DNA of 64,000 nucleotides from a virus: positions 1-64,000 of IMG/VR virus record IMGVR_UViG_3300025168_000033; one strand, given 5' to 3'. The notes under the pieces are model-generated. The model saw only the letters and a list, made by a program, of their open reading frames with translations, did no database searches and had not been told where the DNA came from. This document shows, piece after piece, positions 40,355-48,691 of this stretch. The number at the start of each line of letters is the position of its first letter. Position 1 is the first letter of the stretch. A program made the position numbers and the translations under genes.

Positions 40355-40608
40355 TTAGCCTTTTTTAAAGTAATACTATCAACATTGACTTTTGAAACAT
40401 TAACTTTATCCTTCTTTGCGACCTTCTTGATTTCCATTTCGACCTTTTTGAATATCTTGTTTTTAACGCCTTCAAGTTCGCCACCAGGACCTAATAATTT
40501 TCTAGTAGCCTGTCCTTTTACGGCATTAGCTTTACGCTCTTTAGATTTTAATTTTGGTGGTCTTGCTCTTTCATTTAAGAATTCTTCGTATGATTGTAGA
40601 TTTTTCAT
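40351..40608 (-). CDS. Putative capsid-packaged basic protein, 85 aa
   Basis: MKNLQSYEEFLNERARPPK is the cargo peptide, with a site after E13 (LNE|R). The mature 72 residues are very basic (KLKSKERKANAVKGQATRKL, then KVEMEIKKVAKKDKVNVSKV) without acidic clusters, typical of a DNA-condensing internal protein like T4 IPI-III. Stop overlaps the terminase start. Confidence 0.75.
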   Translation of the reverse strand: MKNLQSYEEFLNERARPPKLKSKERKANAVKGQATRKLLGPGGELEGVKNKIFKKVEMEIKKVAKKDKVNVSKVNVDSITLKKAK

Positions 40609-40616
40609 ATTATATT

Positions 40617-41207
40617 TTATAGTTCAATTGATTTTATATCATATGCTGACGGACCCCAAAATAATACTTGTTCAACATCGTCACCAAAGTGATAATTTTT
40701 AATTGCATCAGTGGATTTAAATGTAATAGGATAAGATCCCCAATGCTTTGCGCCTTTTTGTAAAGTTCCGTATTTTTCTAACATATCATCATAATCAAGA
40801 CCATAGTTGTATCCAATATCTCTTTTAGGCTTATGTCGTGAAGACCAATTCATACCTAATTTAAGATAATCAGATTCACCGTAAATAAAGCCGTTTTTAA
40901 CAATATTTTGTCGAATTTTTTCTGATGATACAAAATGTACAATTAGTTTATCTGATGGATGATCTTCAGCAGGTGCATCAAAGAAATACATAGTTGGCAG
41001 TTTACTATAGTATTTTCGGTTATTAACTTTTGTAATTAGCTTAGCTGCATCAGACTCAGAATCAAGTTTTTCTTGAGGTAATATATGATCTTTGATCCAT
41101 TTTGCAAGTGACATATTGGTTCTATCAAAATGTTTCTTTAGAACATCAGTCCTTTTTCTACTAGCAGATTCATTCAAAAATTCATCGTATGACTGTAGAT
41201 TTTTCAT
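40617..41207 (-). CDS. Putative capsid-packaged protein, possible ADP-ribosyltransferase fold, 196 aa
   Basis: MKNLQSYDEFLNESASRKR is the cargo peptide, cut after E13 (LNE|S). The mature part has the order KLIVHFVSSEKIRQNIVKNG, IGYNYGLDYDDM, WGSYPITFKSTDAIKNYHFG and EQVLFWGPSAYDIKSIEL. This resembles the H-(Y)-E type of ART-like domains (His-Ser, Gly-Tyr, C-terminal Glu-Gln-Val strand). Resemblance is weak and an unrelated fold is possible. Confidence 0.6.
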   Translation of the reverse strand: MKNLQSYDEFLNESASRKRTDVLKKHFDRTNMSLAKWIKDHILPQEKLDSESDAAKLITKVNNRKYYSKLPTMYFFDAPAEDHPSDKLIVHFVSSEKIRQNIVKNGFIYGESDYLKLGMNWSSRHKPKRDIGYNYGLDYDDMLEKYGTLQKGAKHWGSYPITFKSTDAIKNYHFGDDVEQVLFWGPSAYDIKSIEL

Positions 41208-41208
41208 G

Positions 41209-41580
41209 TTATTTCTTTTTTATGTCATCATGTTTAGGCTTTGGTCCTTTACCTTTTAACCAATCTGCAATATCTTTATCCGCAGTTTTATATGCAGTTC
41301 CTTTTTCTGTAAATACCGTCATTCTAGCATTACCCCATGCATTAAATGCAGCCGGCTTTCCTAGCTTTTTTATGTGTGGTCTTACAGCACCCCAGTTAGT
41401 AATTGCTGCACCATATCCTCTTAAAAATGCTGCCATTAATGCATATTCTAAATCTTTTGCATTTTTAGCTCCTAATGATTTTTGTAATTTTGGATCTTTT
41501 GAAAGTTTTTCTGCTCTTGATTCTGCTGCACTTTGCTTTGCTTCATTCAAGAATTCATCATACGATTGTAAATTTTTCAT
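41209..41580 (-). CDS. Putative capsid-packaged internal protein, 123 aa
   Basis: MKNLQSYDEFLNEAKQSAA gives a site after E13 (LNE|A). Mature residues are helical (SKDPKLQKSLGAKNAKDLEY) with an Ala/Gly-rich middle (LMAAFLRGYGAAITNWGAVR) and a basic C-terminus (KGKGPKPKHDDIKKK). No family recognised. Confidence 0.7.
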   Translation of the reverse strand: MKNLQSYDEFLNEAKQSAAESRAEKLSKDPKLQKSLGAKNAKDLEYALMAAFLRGYGAAITNWGAVRPHIKKLGKPAAFNAWGNARMTVFTEKGTAYKTADKDIADWLKGKGPKPKHDDIKKK

Positions 41581-42242
41581 ATTGTATATTGTGCTTTTGG
41601 TAGATTTTTTTTAGCAAATGTAATCCAGGTTTTAAGTACCTTATTTCTTTCAGTTTTAGTCATTAATTTTTGATCGATAAAATAATCAAGATATTCATTA
41701 AATACATCATTTAACGGTCGCTTTTCTGTTTTTGCTTGACGATACATTCCGTTTGCCATTGCTGGAACTTCATCCTTTAATAGAAAGTATTTATATAGAT
41801 TTCCTTTATCTCCGCTTATTTTATTTCTAATAATCGATCCAGTTATTTTAACCTTACTTGGACGTCTATTTTCACCGCCTTGAGTTAAATGTTCTATTTC
41901 ATGCCTAGCTGCATCCTGTAAAACTGCATTTAATTTTTGATAGCTTTGCGGTTCTTTAGCCGGATCCAAAGTAACAATAAATTCTATACCATTTACTGAT
42001 GGATAAGCACCAGCATCAACAATAACTCCTCGAGAATTTGATACCGCTTCACGTTTTATAAATAATTGTGCGTCATCAATAAATACCTTATCATTAAATT
42101 CACCTAAATCAAATTGTAACATTTCATGCTCTCCTTTAGGACTTGTTAATTTGATTATTGGCCAAATAGCATCTACTATTTCACCGGCAAGTTTATCATA
42201 ACTTCCTTCATTTAAGAATTGATTGTAATTTTTATATCTCAT
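41577..42242 (-). CDS. Capsid-packaged HExxH metalloprotease, 221 aa
   Basis: MRYKNYNQFLNEGSYDKLA is a cargo peptide cut after E12 (LNE|G). HEIEH at residues 114-118, in AARHEIEHLTQGGENRR, is the HExxH zinc-peptidase motif. E158 in LLKDEVPAMANG is a candidate third ligand, as in gluzincins. The region before it (KREAVSNSRGVIVDAGAY) resembles the beta sheet edge of such enzymes. Substrate unknown; it may cleave a host protein on ejection. Four-base overlap with the next cargo gene. Confidence 0.8.
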   Translation of the reverse strand: MRYKNYNQFLNEGSYDKLAGEIVDAIWPIIKLTSPKGEHEMLQFDLGEFNDKVFIDDAQLFIKREAVSNSRGVIVDAGAYPSVNGIEFIVTLDPAKEPQSYQKLNAVLQDAARHEIEHLTQGGENRRPSKVKITGSIIRNKISGDKGNLYKYFLLKDEVPAMANGMYRQAKTEKRPLNDVFNEYLDYFIDQKLMTKTERNKVLKTWITFAKKNLPKAQYTI

Positions 42243-42246
42243 TTAA

Positions 42247-43026
42247 TTATTTATCTTCATCAGGATCAAAATCTACATCCTGAATATCTGCCTGAATTTG
42301 TTGCATCATATTTCTATTGCCACGATTAATATGACCGTCTGTTGATTTTGCCGGAGCATCACCTGTTTCAATAGCTTCTGATGGCGAATAAATATCTATA
42401 TCATGTTTAAGCTTTTTAGCACCTTCTTCCATTGCATGTAAATGTAATGTTTGATGCTTCATAATATCTAGCATTGTTTTTTGTAATCCTCCCAGAACTT
42501 CAAACATTCTTGGATGTAATTCACCACTATCAATAGTTCTTAATAAGGTTGTAAGTGCATGTTCAGCAGTTTGCATTTGAAACATTAATGATGCTAATGT
42601 CATTTCATCGACATGAGCTTTCATTTTAATATATTCGTTAGTTTCTATGACGTCAGCACTTAAATATAATTTAAGCAATGAGTTCATTAATTTTTTCCCT
42701 TTCTTTGCTGAATTAGATTTTACTTCCAGATAATCCATTTGTGGAAGGTCAATTCTTGCAGGAAGGTCTGAATCATTAGCTGTTTCCACCGGTAATGATG
42801 ATGCTTCAGCCTGATCCAATAAATCTTTAATTGAATCTCTAGCTTCCTGTTTTGCCGGATCAACTTTATTTTCTTCTGGATTTTCCATAAGTTTTTGTTT
42901 TATATGTATTAATGCTAATTCCTGTGATTTGAATTCTATTGTTTCTAGATATGCATTATCAGGCATATCAAATAAATCTACGGCCCAGTCCTTTCCGTCT
43001 TTATATGGCTTAGAATATCTTATCAT
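42247..43026 (-). CDS. 16: Small terminase gp16, 259 aa
   Basis: Start at 43026 (MIRYSKPYKDGKDWAVDLFD) avoids a 44-base overlap with the upstream gene. Motifs comparable to T4 gp16: LPQMDYLEVKSNSAKKGKKL (T4 has LVEVKSNPQNR) and HPRMFEVLGGLQKTMLDIMK (T4 has SPRHVEVFATLMQQM), followed by KHQTLHLHAMEEGAKKL. A central coiled coil would form the ring; the N-terminal part is longer than in T4 (164 aa). It recognises DNA for packaging with gp17. Confidence 0.75.
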   Translation of the reverse strand: MIRYSKPYKDGKDWAVDLFDMPDNAYLETIEFKSQELALIHIKQKLMENPEENKVDPAKQEARDSIKDLLDQAEASSLPVETANDSDLPARIDLPQMDYLEVKSNSAKKGKKLMNSLLKLYLSADVIETNEYIKMKAHVDEMTLASLMFQMQTAEHALTTLLRTIDSGELHPRMFEVLGGLQKTMLDIMKHQTLHLHAMEEGAKKLKHDIDIYSPSEAIETGDAPAKSTDGHINRGNRNMMQQIQADIQDVDFDPDEDK

Positions 43027-43027
43027 T

Positions 43028-44797
43028 TTATCTACGACTATTTCTTGATAATCTAAGAGCTGGTAATGCATTATCTACAAGTGTAGCTTTATGACTATCA
43101 ACAACAACATATTGATTTAATATGAATGGTTGTTTTTCTTCTTCAATGCTTTCAGTAAATACTCTTAAATTTGTAAGTGAAATTTCACCACCATGCAATT
43201 CATAATATGTATTAGCTGGTTTTTGCGCACCTATTGAAATAGATTTTGTTTCACTAAATACTAATTTTAAATCTGTTGTTTGTGCTGTAGTTGGATTATT
43301 TTCATGTAAAGTCGGATTATATTTCATTTCCCATAAATATACAGATCCTTGAGAATATTTATTTGATAGATTTACAACTAACCCATACCACTTATTTGTG
43401 CTTAATGCAGTAAACGGGCCGTATGAATATGATGTAGCACCTATTGTTACATTTATTCCTGTAGTTCCTGTAGCACCAGCTCCTGTAGTATGTGCAAGAT
43501 CGATTGAAATTCCTGTAGTACCGTCAGTTCCATTTATTATTTTTGATGATGTTGCCCCAGTAGCTCCCCATACAGTTTTAGAAATATTGAACCATCCAGT
43601 ATAAGCTCTATTATCTGTAGCTTTTATGTCTACAGCTTTTTTATATTTTACAGCCAATGATCCGGTTGTAACAGTATTTAATTGATATCTGTATTTAGCT
43701 ACAATTGTCCAATAGTTATTGATGTCCTCATTATCAATTTTAAGTAATGTGCTCATCTCGGATCTAATAAAATCATATCCGCCTGTGCTAATAACATTAT
43801 ATTGTAACGGCTTTGTAACTTCTAGAAATTCATCATTGCGTTCAACACCTAATATTTCTTCAAAGTCATTAGTCAGATCTTCTACTATGGTATCAACGGC
43901 ATCTGTTCGTTTTACATTTTTTCTATCCTGCCATTTACGTAATGAAACTTTATAATAGATTCCTTCCTGCATAAAATCTTTAAAAAGATATGCGGAATTT
44001 ATTTCATACATTCTATCGGTCAATGGAAAGTATAAATAATCTCTTTCTTGTGGCCTTGCAACCTGACCGAATACAGTTTCAAATACTTCCTTTACAATAT
44101 GAATTTCAAAGTCCTGTTCAAAATCCATGTCAAGCGGTCCAAAATTTATTGCATTTTCTGGAAATTCATTATCGGGTACAACTATTTTTATTTCTTTTAC
44201 GTCAGTAACATCATATAATGAATATTCTCTAAGAATAACGTCTTTAGATCTTTGTTGTGGATCTACTTTAAAGTACTTTACACAATGTCCAAATAAATCA
44301 GAAATTCCTAATGCTAGCTGTTCCTGAAGACAGGCAGCTTTGGATGCAGTTTCATAAGGATTCCATAGATTTTTATCACATTTTATTCGTACTCCAGCAC
44401 AAAAATTTGGCTGTCCACAAGCTGTACCGACTGGCGGTAATTGAACAGTTTCAGTATTATTTAAAGTTATATTTGTTGTAATAGATTCTACTGAAAGATT
44501 TCCTATTCCAGTTCCTCCACGAGTATATCGATATTCTACCCAGATATCAGTTCCAGCAACACCTGGAATTCCATTAAATGAAGTAGCACCAGTACCAACT
44601 AATGTACTCCAAGCCGAGAATGAAATTGAATCATCCGACCATCTAAATTCTTTAGTAAAAAATTTATCTGAAGTTTCACCGACAATAACATCACTATAAG
44701 AATCTATAGATAGTACATCTAAATATGCACTATCAAATGATATAATTATTACTTCGCCTGTGGTTGTGGTATTTGTAGTACCTGAGATTGTAGGCAT
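43028..44797 (-). CDS. 14: Neck protein gp14-like with LamG-type insertion, 589 aa
   Basis: The middle, PDNEFPENAINFGPLDMDFE to RDYLYFPLTDRMYEINSAYL, matches T4 gp14 (GDLIYFPMDNSLFEINW) in order and motif. The start is Thr/Ser/Gly-rich with beta repeats, and residues about 385-560 form a concanavalin-like (LamG) domain: GTTGISIDLAHTTGAGATGT, SKYSQGSVYLWEMK-like end. It likely joins head to tail with an outward-facing carbohydrate-binding-like domain. Length compares with 256 in T4. Late box at 44812-44821. Confidence 0.6.
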   Translation of the reverse strand: MPTISGTTNTTTTGEVIIISFDSAYLDVLSIDSYSDVIVGETSDKFFTKEFRWSDDSISFSAWSTLVGTGATSFNGIPGVAGTDIWVEYRYTRGGTGIGNLSVESITTNITLNNTETVQLPPVGTACGQPNFCAGVRIKCDKNLWNPYETASKAACLQEQLALGISDLFGHCVKYFKVDPQQRSKDVILREYSLYDVTDVKEIKIVVPDNEFPENAINFGPLDMDFEQDFEIHIVKEVFETVFGQVARPQERDYLYFPLTDRMYEINSAYLFKDFMQEGIYYKVSLRKWQDRKNVKRTDAVDTIVEDLTNDFEEILGVERNDEFLEVTKPLQYNVISTGGYDFIRSEMSTLLKIDNEDINNYWTIVAKYRYQLNTVTTGSLAVKYKKAVDIKATDNRAYTGWFNISKTVWGATGATSSKIINGTDGTTGISIDLAHTTGAGATGTTGINVTIGATSYSYGPFTALSTNKWYGLVVNLSNKYSQGSVYLWEMKYNPTLHENNPTTAQTTDLKLVFSETKSISIGAQKPANTYYELHGGEISLTNLRVFTESIEEEKQPFILNQYVVVDSHKATLVDNALPALRLSRNSRR

Positions 44798-44811
44798 AGA
44801 TATACTTTTAT

Positions 44812-44821
44812 TTTATATATC
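44812..44821 (-). promoter_or_regulatory. Late promoter box (class B)
   Basis: Minus strand GATATATAAA, 15 bases upstream of the neck gene start, in the gap between it and the cargo gene at 44839. Confidence 0.5.
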
Positions 44822-44838
44822 TACGCCTATGAATGATG

Positions 44839-45426
44839 TTATTTTTTTTGAGCTAAATAACCTTTAATTGCATCTATTGCATTATCATCGCCCATTGTAT
44901 ATCCAAGGCCAACAAATTTTCCAGTATCAACTTTTTTACCGTTTAATGATAATGTCCACGTTGTGCGTTGACCCATTTCTTTATAGTGGTCACTCCAAGC
45001 CTCACCTCCAGATACTTCAGTATACTTCCATTTATCTCTACCCCATTTAGCTTCAAAATAATAATCAGTATCATCATAATCATCTTTTGTGATTTTGATT
45101 TTATCATGCTTAGGTTTTTCTTTATTAATTTTATCGACTTTACCATATTTTTTCTCTAGGCCTTCAATATATTCAACAAGTTCTTTTTCATATTCTATTG
45201 TTAACTGCATATTAGTATCCCAACGGTTTGGCTCGTTATTCAATAAATTAATACTAAATTCAACACCACGCTGATAATATTTGTAGACTTTAAGAATTTT
45301 ATTTTTTTCTTTTTTAAAAGTAACATAAAGATCCTCATTGTAATTGGCATCTTTTAATGCTGCTAAAACTGAATTTATTTTAACAGCTTCATTTAAAAAT
45401 TCATCGTATGATTGTAGATTCCTCAT
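44839..45426 (-). CDS. Putative capsid-packaged internal protein, 195 aa
   Basis: MRNLQSYDEFLNEAVKINS is the cargo peptide, with a site after E13 (LNE|A). The mature part has a helix-strand start (VLAALKDANYNEDLYVTFKK), a basic region with many Lys/Asp (KPKHDKIKITKDDYDDTDYY) and a beta end (TWTLSLNGKKVDTGKFVGLG). No recognised family. Confidence 0.7.
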   Translation of the reverse strand: MRNLQSYDEFLNEAVKINSVLAALKDANYNEDLYVTFKKEKNKILKVYKYYQRGVEFSINLLNNEPNRWDTNMQLTIEYEKELVEYIEGLEKKYGKVDKINKEKPKHDKIKITKDDYDDTDYYFEAKWGRDKWKYTEVSGGEAWSDHYKEMGQRTTWTLSLNGKKVDTGKFVGLGYTMGDDNAIDAIKGYLAQKK

Positions 45427-45428
45427 AA

Positions 45429-46127
45429 TTATTTTGTTACTTTTCCTACGACTTTATAGATATATCCTTTATGACCATCTCTCATTCGGGCTTCTCCTTC
45501 GTTTTTTCTTTCTGTTATTTTGAATTTTGCACTACCAAAAATATTTTTGAAATATTCCATAGCAAGCTTTACTACATGGAATCCTTCTAATTCAGTTTCT
45601 ATTTCTTTTTCGTTTTTCTTGATTTCTGAACTGGATTGTGTATCACCATGTCCTTTTTCGTAATGTATCCAGGTCAAGACAAAATCACTAATATTAAATA
45701 TATATTCTTCCTTCTTTTCATCATATTTAAACATGACGTCATTACTATTGCCATATTGATATTCCTTGTTTTTGATGCCTTCTATCATTTCAGCAATCTT
45801 TCTATCTAGGTCGATTGATTTGCCTTCTTTACCATCAGGTGACATGAAAAAAACTTTTCTTCCTTTCTTTGCTGCTATTAGCTCACCATGTTCAACCAAT
45901 GAATCCACCCATTCATATCCATATTGAGTACCTCGATTAACCTTGAAATGATTTCTAGGAAGTTCTTTTACTTTACCTGAAAGAATATCTTTTACCGATT
46001 GAATCCAGCCTTCTAAATAAGTTGATCTTTTATGATTGCTTCTTAATGCATTATAATAGTCATCCATACTGGATCTTTTATAATAGCTCTCGTTTAAAAA
46101 TTCGTCGTACGATTTAAAATTTTTCAT
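45429..46127 (-). CDS. Putative capsid-packaged internal protein, 232 aa
   Basis: MKNFKSYDEFLNESYYKRS gives a site after E13 (LNE|S). The mature part is large, with KKGRKVFFMSPDGKEGKSID in the middle and a C-terminal acidic-then-basic segment (LEGFHVVKLAMEYFKNIFGS). No enzyme motif found. It is separated from the next cargo gene by two bases. Confidence 0.7.
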   Translation of the reverse strand: MKNFKSYDEFLNESYYKRSSMDDYYNALRSNHKRSTYLEGWIQSVKDILSGKVKELPRNHFKVNRGTQYGYEWVDSLVEHGELIAAKKGRKVFFMSPDGKEGKSIDLDRKIAEMIEGIKNKEYQYGNSNDVMFKYDEKKEEYIFNISDFVLTWIHYEKGHGDTQSSSEIKKNEKEIETELEGFHVVKLAMEYFKNIFGSAKFKITERKNEGEARMRDGHKGYIYKVVGKVTK

Positions 46128-46129
46128 TT

Positions 46130-46564
46130 TTATCTATGTATTTTATTTTCTTCACCTTGAATTAATTTACCTTTTGATGTAAACACCATAGGTCCGTAAA
46201 TATCATAAGATTTGCTTGAATTAAAAACAATCTTCATGTTAGCTACTACTTTACGCATAGCTGATAATGATTCCATGAAAAGAAAGTATTTACCATTTTC
46301 TCTTCTATCATCTAACAAATTAATGTGTCCAAATCGATTTAAATCCATCCCAGCTGTTATTTCTTCTATCATGTTAGATAATTCAAACCCTTTAGGTTTT
46401 TTTACTTTATCATCTTCACTTTGACCAAAATCTTCGCGATCAATAAACACACCATAATAATCAGTAGCATTATTAACATTAAATCCTTCTAACCATGGTG
46501 AATAAATAGATTTAGGTTTTCTTGCTTCGTTTAGAAATTCATCGTATGATTGTAAATTTTTCAT
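46130..46564 (-). CDS. Putative capsid-packaged internal protein, 144 aa
   Basis: MKNLQSYDEFLNEARKPKS is the cargo peptide; site after E13 (LNE|A). The mature part contains YSPWLEGFNVNNATDYYGVF, a glycine- and arginine-rich region (ENGKYFLFMESLSAMRKVVA) and a basic C-terminus. No family recognised. Confidence 0.7.
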   Translation of the reverse strand: MKNLQSYDEFLNEARKPKSIYSPWLEGFNVNNATDYYGVFIDREDFGQSEDDKVKKPKGFELSNMIEEITAGMDLNRFGHINLLDDRRENGKYFLFMESLSAMRKVVANMKIVFNSSKSYDIYGPMVFTSKGKLIQGEENKIHR

Positions 46565-46573
46565 ATTATATTT

Positions 46574-47041
46574 TTATTTACGCCAGTCCCAAACACTGTC
46601 TTTGTTTTTAATTCTAGAAGAACTACCATAGTCAATTGATGTTCCTCGATTTATAAAAAGTACTTTATTATATAGCAAGGCATCACCAAAGTTAGTTCCA
46701 AAAAAATCAGACACTTGTCCATATTCTTTAGCACCTTTTTCTTTAAGAAACTTAAAAAATTTAGAAATCATTTCTAATTTTATGTTTTTATTAGGTTCAA
46801 GATTTCCTTTACGCGTTGGTTTAGGAACTATTGAATCCATTTCTTTGCTTTTTTTACCATCACCCCTTTTATACCATTGATGTTTTACTTTTTGTTCAGG
46901 AACAATAACGAATCCACTTTCTATATATGAATCATCGCTTTCATCATTAAATTCCATAGAAATAGTATAAGCTACTTTCATTAGTCTTTCTTCGACTTTA
47001 CTTTCATTCAAGAATTCATTATATGAATGTATATTTTTCAT
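46574..47041 (-). CDS. Putative capsid-packaged internal protein, 155 aa
   Basis: MKNIHSYNEFLNESKVEER gives a site after E13 (LNE|S). The mature part has AYTISMEFNDESDDSYIESG, basic KHQWYKRGDGKKSKEMDSIV and an end rich in Asp/Arg/Trp. It may be a mixed alpha/beta domain. No family recognised. Confidence 0.7.
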   Translation of the reverse strand: MKNIHSYNEFLNESKVEERLMKVAYTISMEFNDESDDSYIESGFVIVPEQKVKHQWYKRGDGKKSKEMDSIVPKPTRKGNLEPNKNIKLEMISKFFKFLKEKGAKEYGQVSDFFGTNFGDALLYNKVLFINRGTSIDYGSSSRIKNKDSVWDWRK

Positions 47042-47046
47042 GAATA

Positions 47047-47214
47047 TTATTCGATTTTTGTATTGGATTTTTTATTTTTTTTATCATCCAAAAGGCAGGT
47101 CGTCTTATTAAAAATGAAATTTTCGTTATCTCTATAATTTGGATTTCCTCCCATTATAATATACATGTCTTGAAATTTAGGAGGTATTTTTGCTTTGTTT
47201 TTTCTTTTACTCAT
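47047..47214 (-). CDS. Small basic protein, 55 aa
   Basis: ATG at 47214 opens MSKRKNKAKIPPKFQDMYII and runs 55 codons, ending in a Lys/Asn-rich stretch. A basic N-terminus, a short central hydrophobic patch and a basic end. Fills an otherwise empty 210-base gap between the last cargo gene and the holin-like gene. Confidence 0.45.
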   Translation of the reverse strand: MSKRKNKAKIPPKFQDMYIIMGGNPNYRDNENFIFNKTTCLLDDKKNKKSNTKIE

Positions 47215-47252
47215 TGCTAAATCATCTCTTTTCCAGTATGTAACGGATGTAA

Positions 47253-47552
47253 TTACGAATTTAATATTTCTTCTGGCGGTTTATTATCTTTAGGTTTTTT
47301 TATTTTTTTATATGCATCAATAAATTTTCCACCGAATACATAACCACCAAATAAGGTCATTGCATATTCCAATGCATTTATTATAATTTTAAATTTGTCG
47401 ACCTGGACTTCAGACTTAAATATTCCTGCATAAAGTAATATTCCTAACGTTAAATAATATGCAGCAACAGACCACAGCAAATATACCCTACCTTGAGAGT
47501 ATTTATTATTTTCTGTTAGCATGTCCTTGAAAATATTCAAAACCTTGTTCAT
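47253..47552 (-). CDS. Two-span membrane protein, holin-like, 99 aa
   Basis: Two hydrophobic spans, roughly residues 25-42 (LLWSVAAYYLTLGILLYA) and 58-75 (IINALEYAMTLFGGYVFG), with a basic C-terminal tail (KKIKKPKDNKPPEE). Size and layout suit a class II-type phage holin that would let the endolysin reach the wall. It lacks a clear holin motif. A late box lies at 47574-47583. Confidence 0.55.
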   Translation of the reverse strand: MNKVLNIFKDMLTENNKYSQGRVYLLWSVAAYYLTLGILLYAGIFKSEVQVDKFKIIINALEYAMTLFGGYVFGGKFIDAYKKIKKPKDNKPPEEILNS

Positions 47553-47573
47553 TCTTTTTGCTTTAAAGTATAG

Positions 47574-47583
47574 ATTATATATC
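47574..47583 (-). promoter_or_regulatory. Late promoter box (class B)
   Basis: Minus strand GATATATAAT, 22 bases before the holin-like gene start, touching the stop codon of the gene at 47583. Confidence 0.5.
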
Positions 47584-48236
47584 TATTCTTCTAGCATCAA
47601 AAGTATCTTAGTATTGTCTCTTTCTAGTTTTTCATCAATAACTTCCAGAATTGGAATCATTGTTTCATCGAAGTTTTCTTCAAACATACCTATTTGATCG
47701 TTATCACCAAAAATTGAAAATAATTGATCGACACTTAAGGTAACATAAGGAGTCTTGAAGATTTTAGATTTAGGAATAAAGTTTGATTTTCTTAATAGAT
47801 TTTTAATTATCTCTAGATATTCTGTATCAACGGCTTCAACAAGATTTAATTTTGCATAGCCAACAGTATATTCAAAGTTTATATTCTTTTTATTCTCGTC
47901 CAATCGCGTATAATTTCTTGTATTTGAAATTTTAACCTTGAAATACCGCAATTTAGAAAAATGAGATATCATTTGATTGATATGATAAATTGAACTGGAA
48001 TTATCAAATAATTCATTTTGCGACATGGAATTTAATTCAGCTAATTGAGTGCTAAATTTTGAATCTATTACGTTTGCCATGTCTCGCATAGAAAGATAAT
48101 AAACTGAAGGCGCGCCAGGCAAATTAAACATTGCTGATGAATTTTTAAGAGCCGCTATAAGTTTATTATCACGCCAGTTATGACGATACAAAATTATTTC
48201 TATGACTATTGGATGTACGTGATTAATTTTTATCAT
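47583..48236 (-). CDS. Hypothetical protein, 217 aa
   Basis: Soluble mixed protein, with HPIVIEIILYRHNWRDNKLI at the start and an ordered region NFEYTVGYAKLNLVEAVDTE. Leucine and phenylalanine-rich end. No recognised family. It overlaps the gp62-like gene by 14 bases. Confidence 0.55.
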   Translation of the reverse strand: MIKINHVHPIVIEIILYRHNWRDNKLIAALKNSSAMFNLPGAPSVYYLSMRDMANVIDSKFSTQLAELNSMSQNELFDNSSSIYHINQMISHFSKLRYFKVKISNTRNYTRLDENKKNINFEYTVGYAKLNLVEAVDTEYLEIIKNLLRKSNFIPKSKIFKTPYVTLSVDQLFSIFGDNDQIGMFEENFDETMIPILEVIDEKLERDNTKILLMLEE

Positions 48237-48660
48237 AAACCGCTAATTGTTGATCGATCATTTTAAGGTAATTATTTATCTCTACAGGAAATAATCTATT
48301 AGCTTCAAGAAATTGATCTTTGGAAATTTGATTTTTTTCAATATAGAATTCTATTGCTGCATCAGTAGGTTTGTATTTTAATTTCTTAACTGTTATTTTA
48401 TCAGCCTTATTCATTTTTGTATACAACCAACCTGGTGAACGTTTTAATTGTTTTGCTATAGTTCGCCAGGTTTCAATAGTGGAAAGTGGATTCATGCCAT
48501 TGACATTCATATATTGAGCCTGAATAGGAAATTGAATAGCCATCATACGATTTAACATAAATGCATGTTTTGACTTATCATGATTTTTATGTGATCGCCA
48601 TTGAATATCCGAGTCAGTAAAAATCTTAGTCATTATGCCATTCTTTCCAAATAAATCCAT
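48223..48660 (-). CDS. Possible clamp-loader small subunit gp62-like, 145 aa
   Basis: Contains HAFMLNRMMAIQFPIQAQYM followed by NVNGMNPLSTIETW, comparable with the Asn-Arg and M-N motifs of phage gp62 proteins (xFxxNRxLS ... N-MN). A large-subunit gene (gp44) lies at 50596, which makes a gp62 here plausible. Alternative: a protein of unknown function with a helical core. Length is shorter than T4 gp62 (187). Confidence 0.45.
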   Translation of the reverse strand: MDLFGKNGIMTKIFTDSDIQWRSHKNHDKSKHAFMLNRMMAIQFPIQAQYMNVNGMNPLSTIETWRTIAKQLKRSPGWLYTKMNKADKITVKKLKYKPTDAAIEFYIEKNQISKDQFLEANRLFPVEINNYLKMIDQQLAVYDKN

Positions 48661-48691
48661 AGTTATTTTATTATTGTAATTCTAATTTGTT

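Noticed and set aside
40214-40702. 162-residue plus-strand frame
   Set aside because: It spans the ends of two well-supported minus genes (terminase and a cargo gene) and is Phe/Leu-rich, as expected for an antisense frame.
41189-41614. 141-residue plus-strand frame
   Set aside because: Opposite the cargo gene at 41209-41580, with no start site, promoter or motif.
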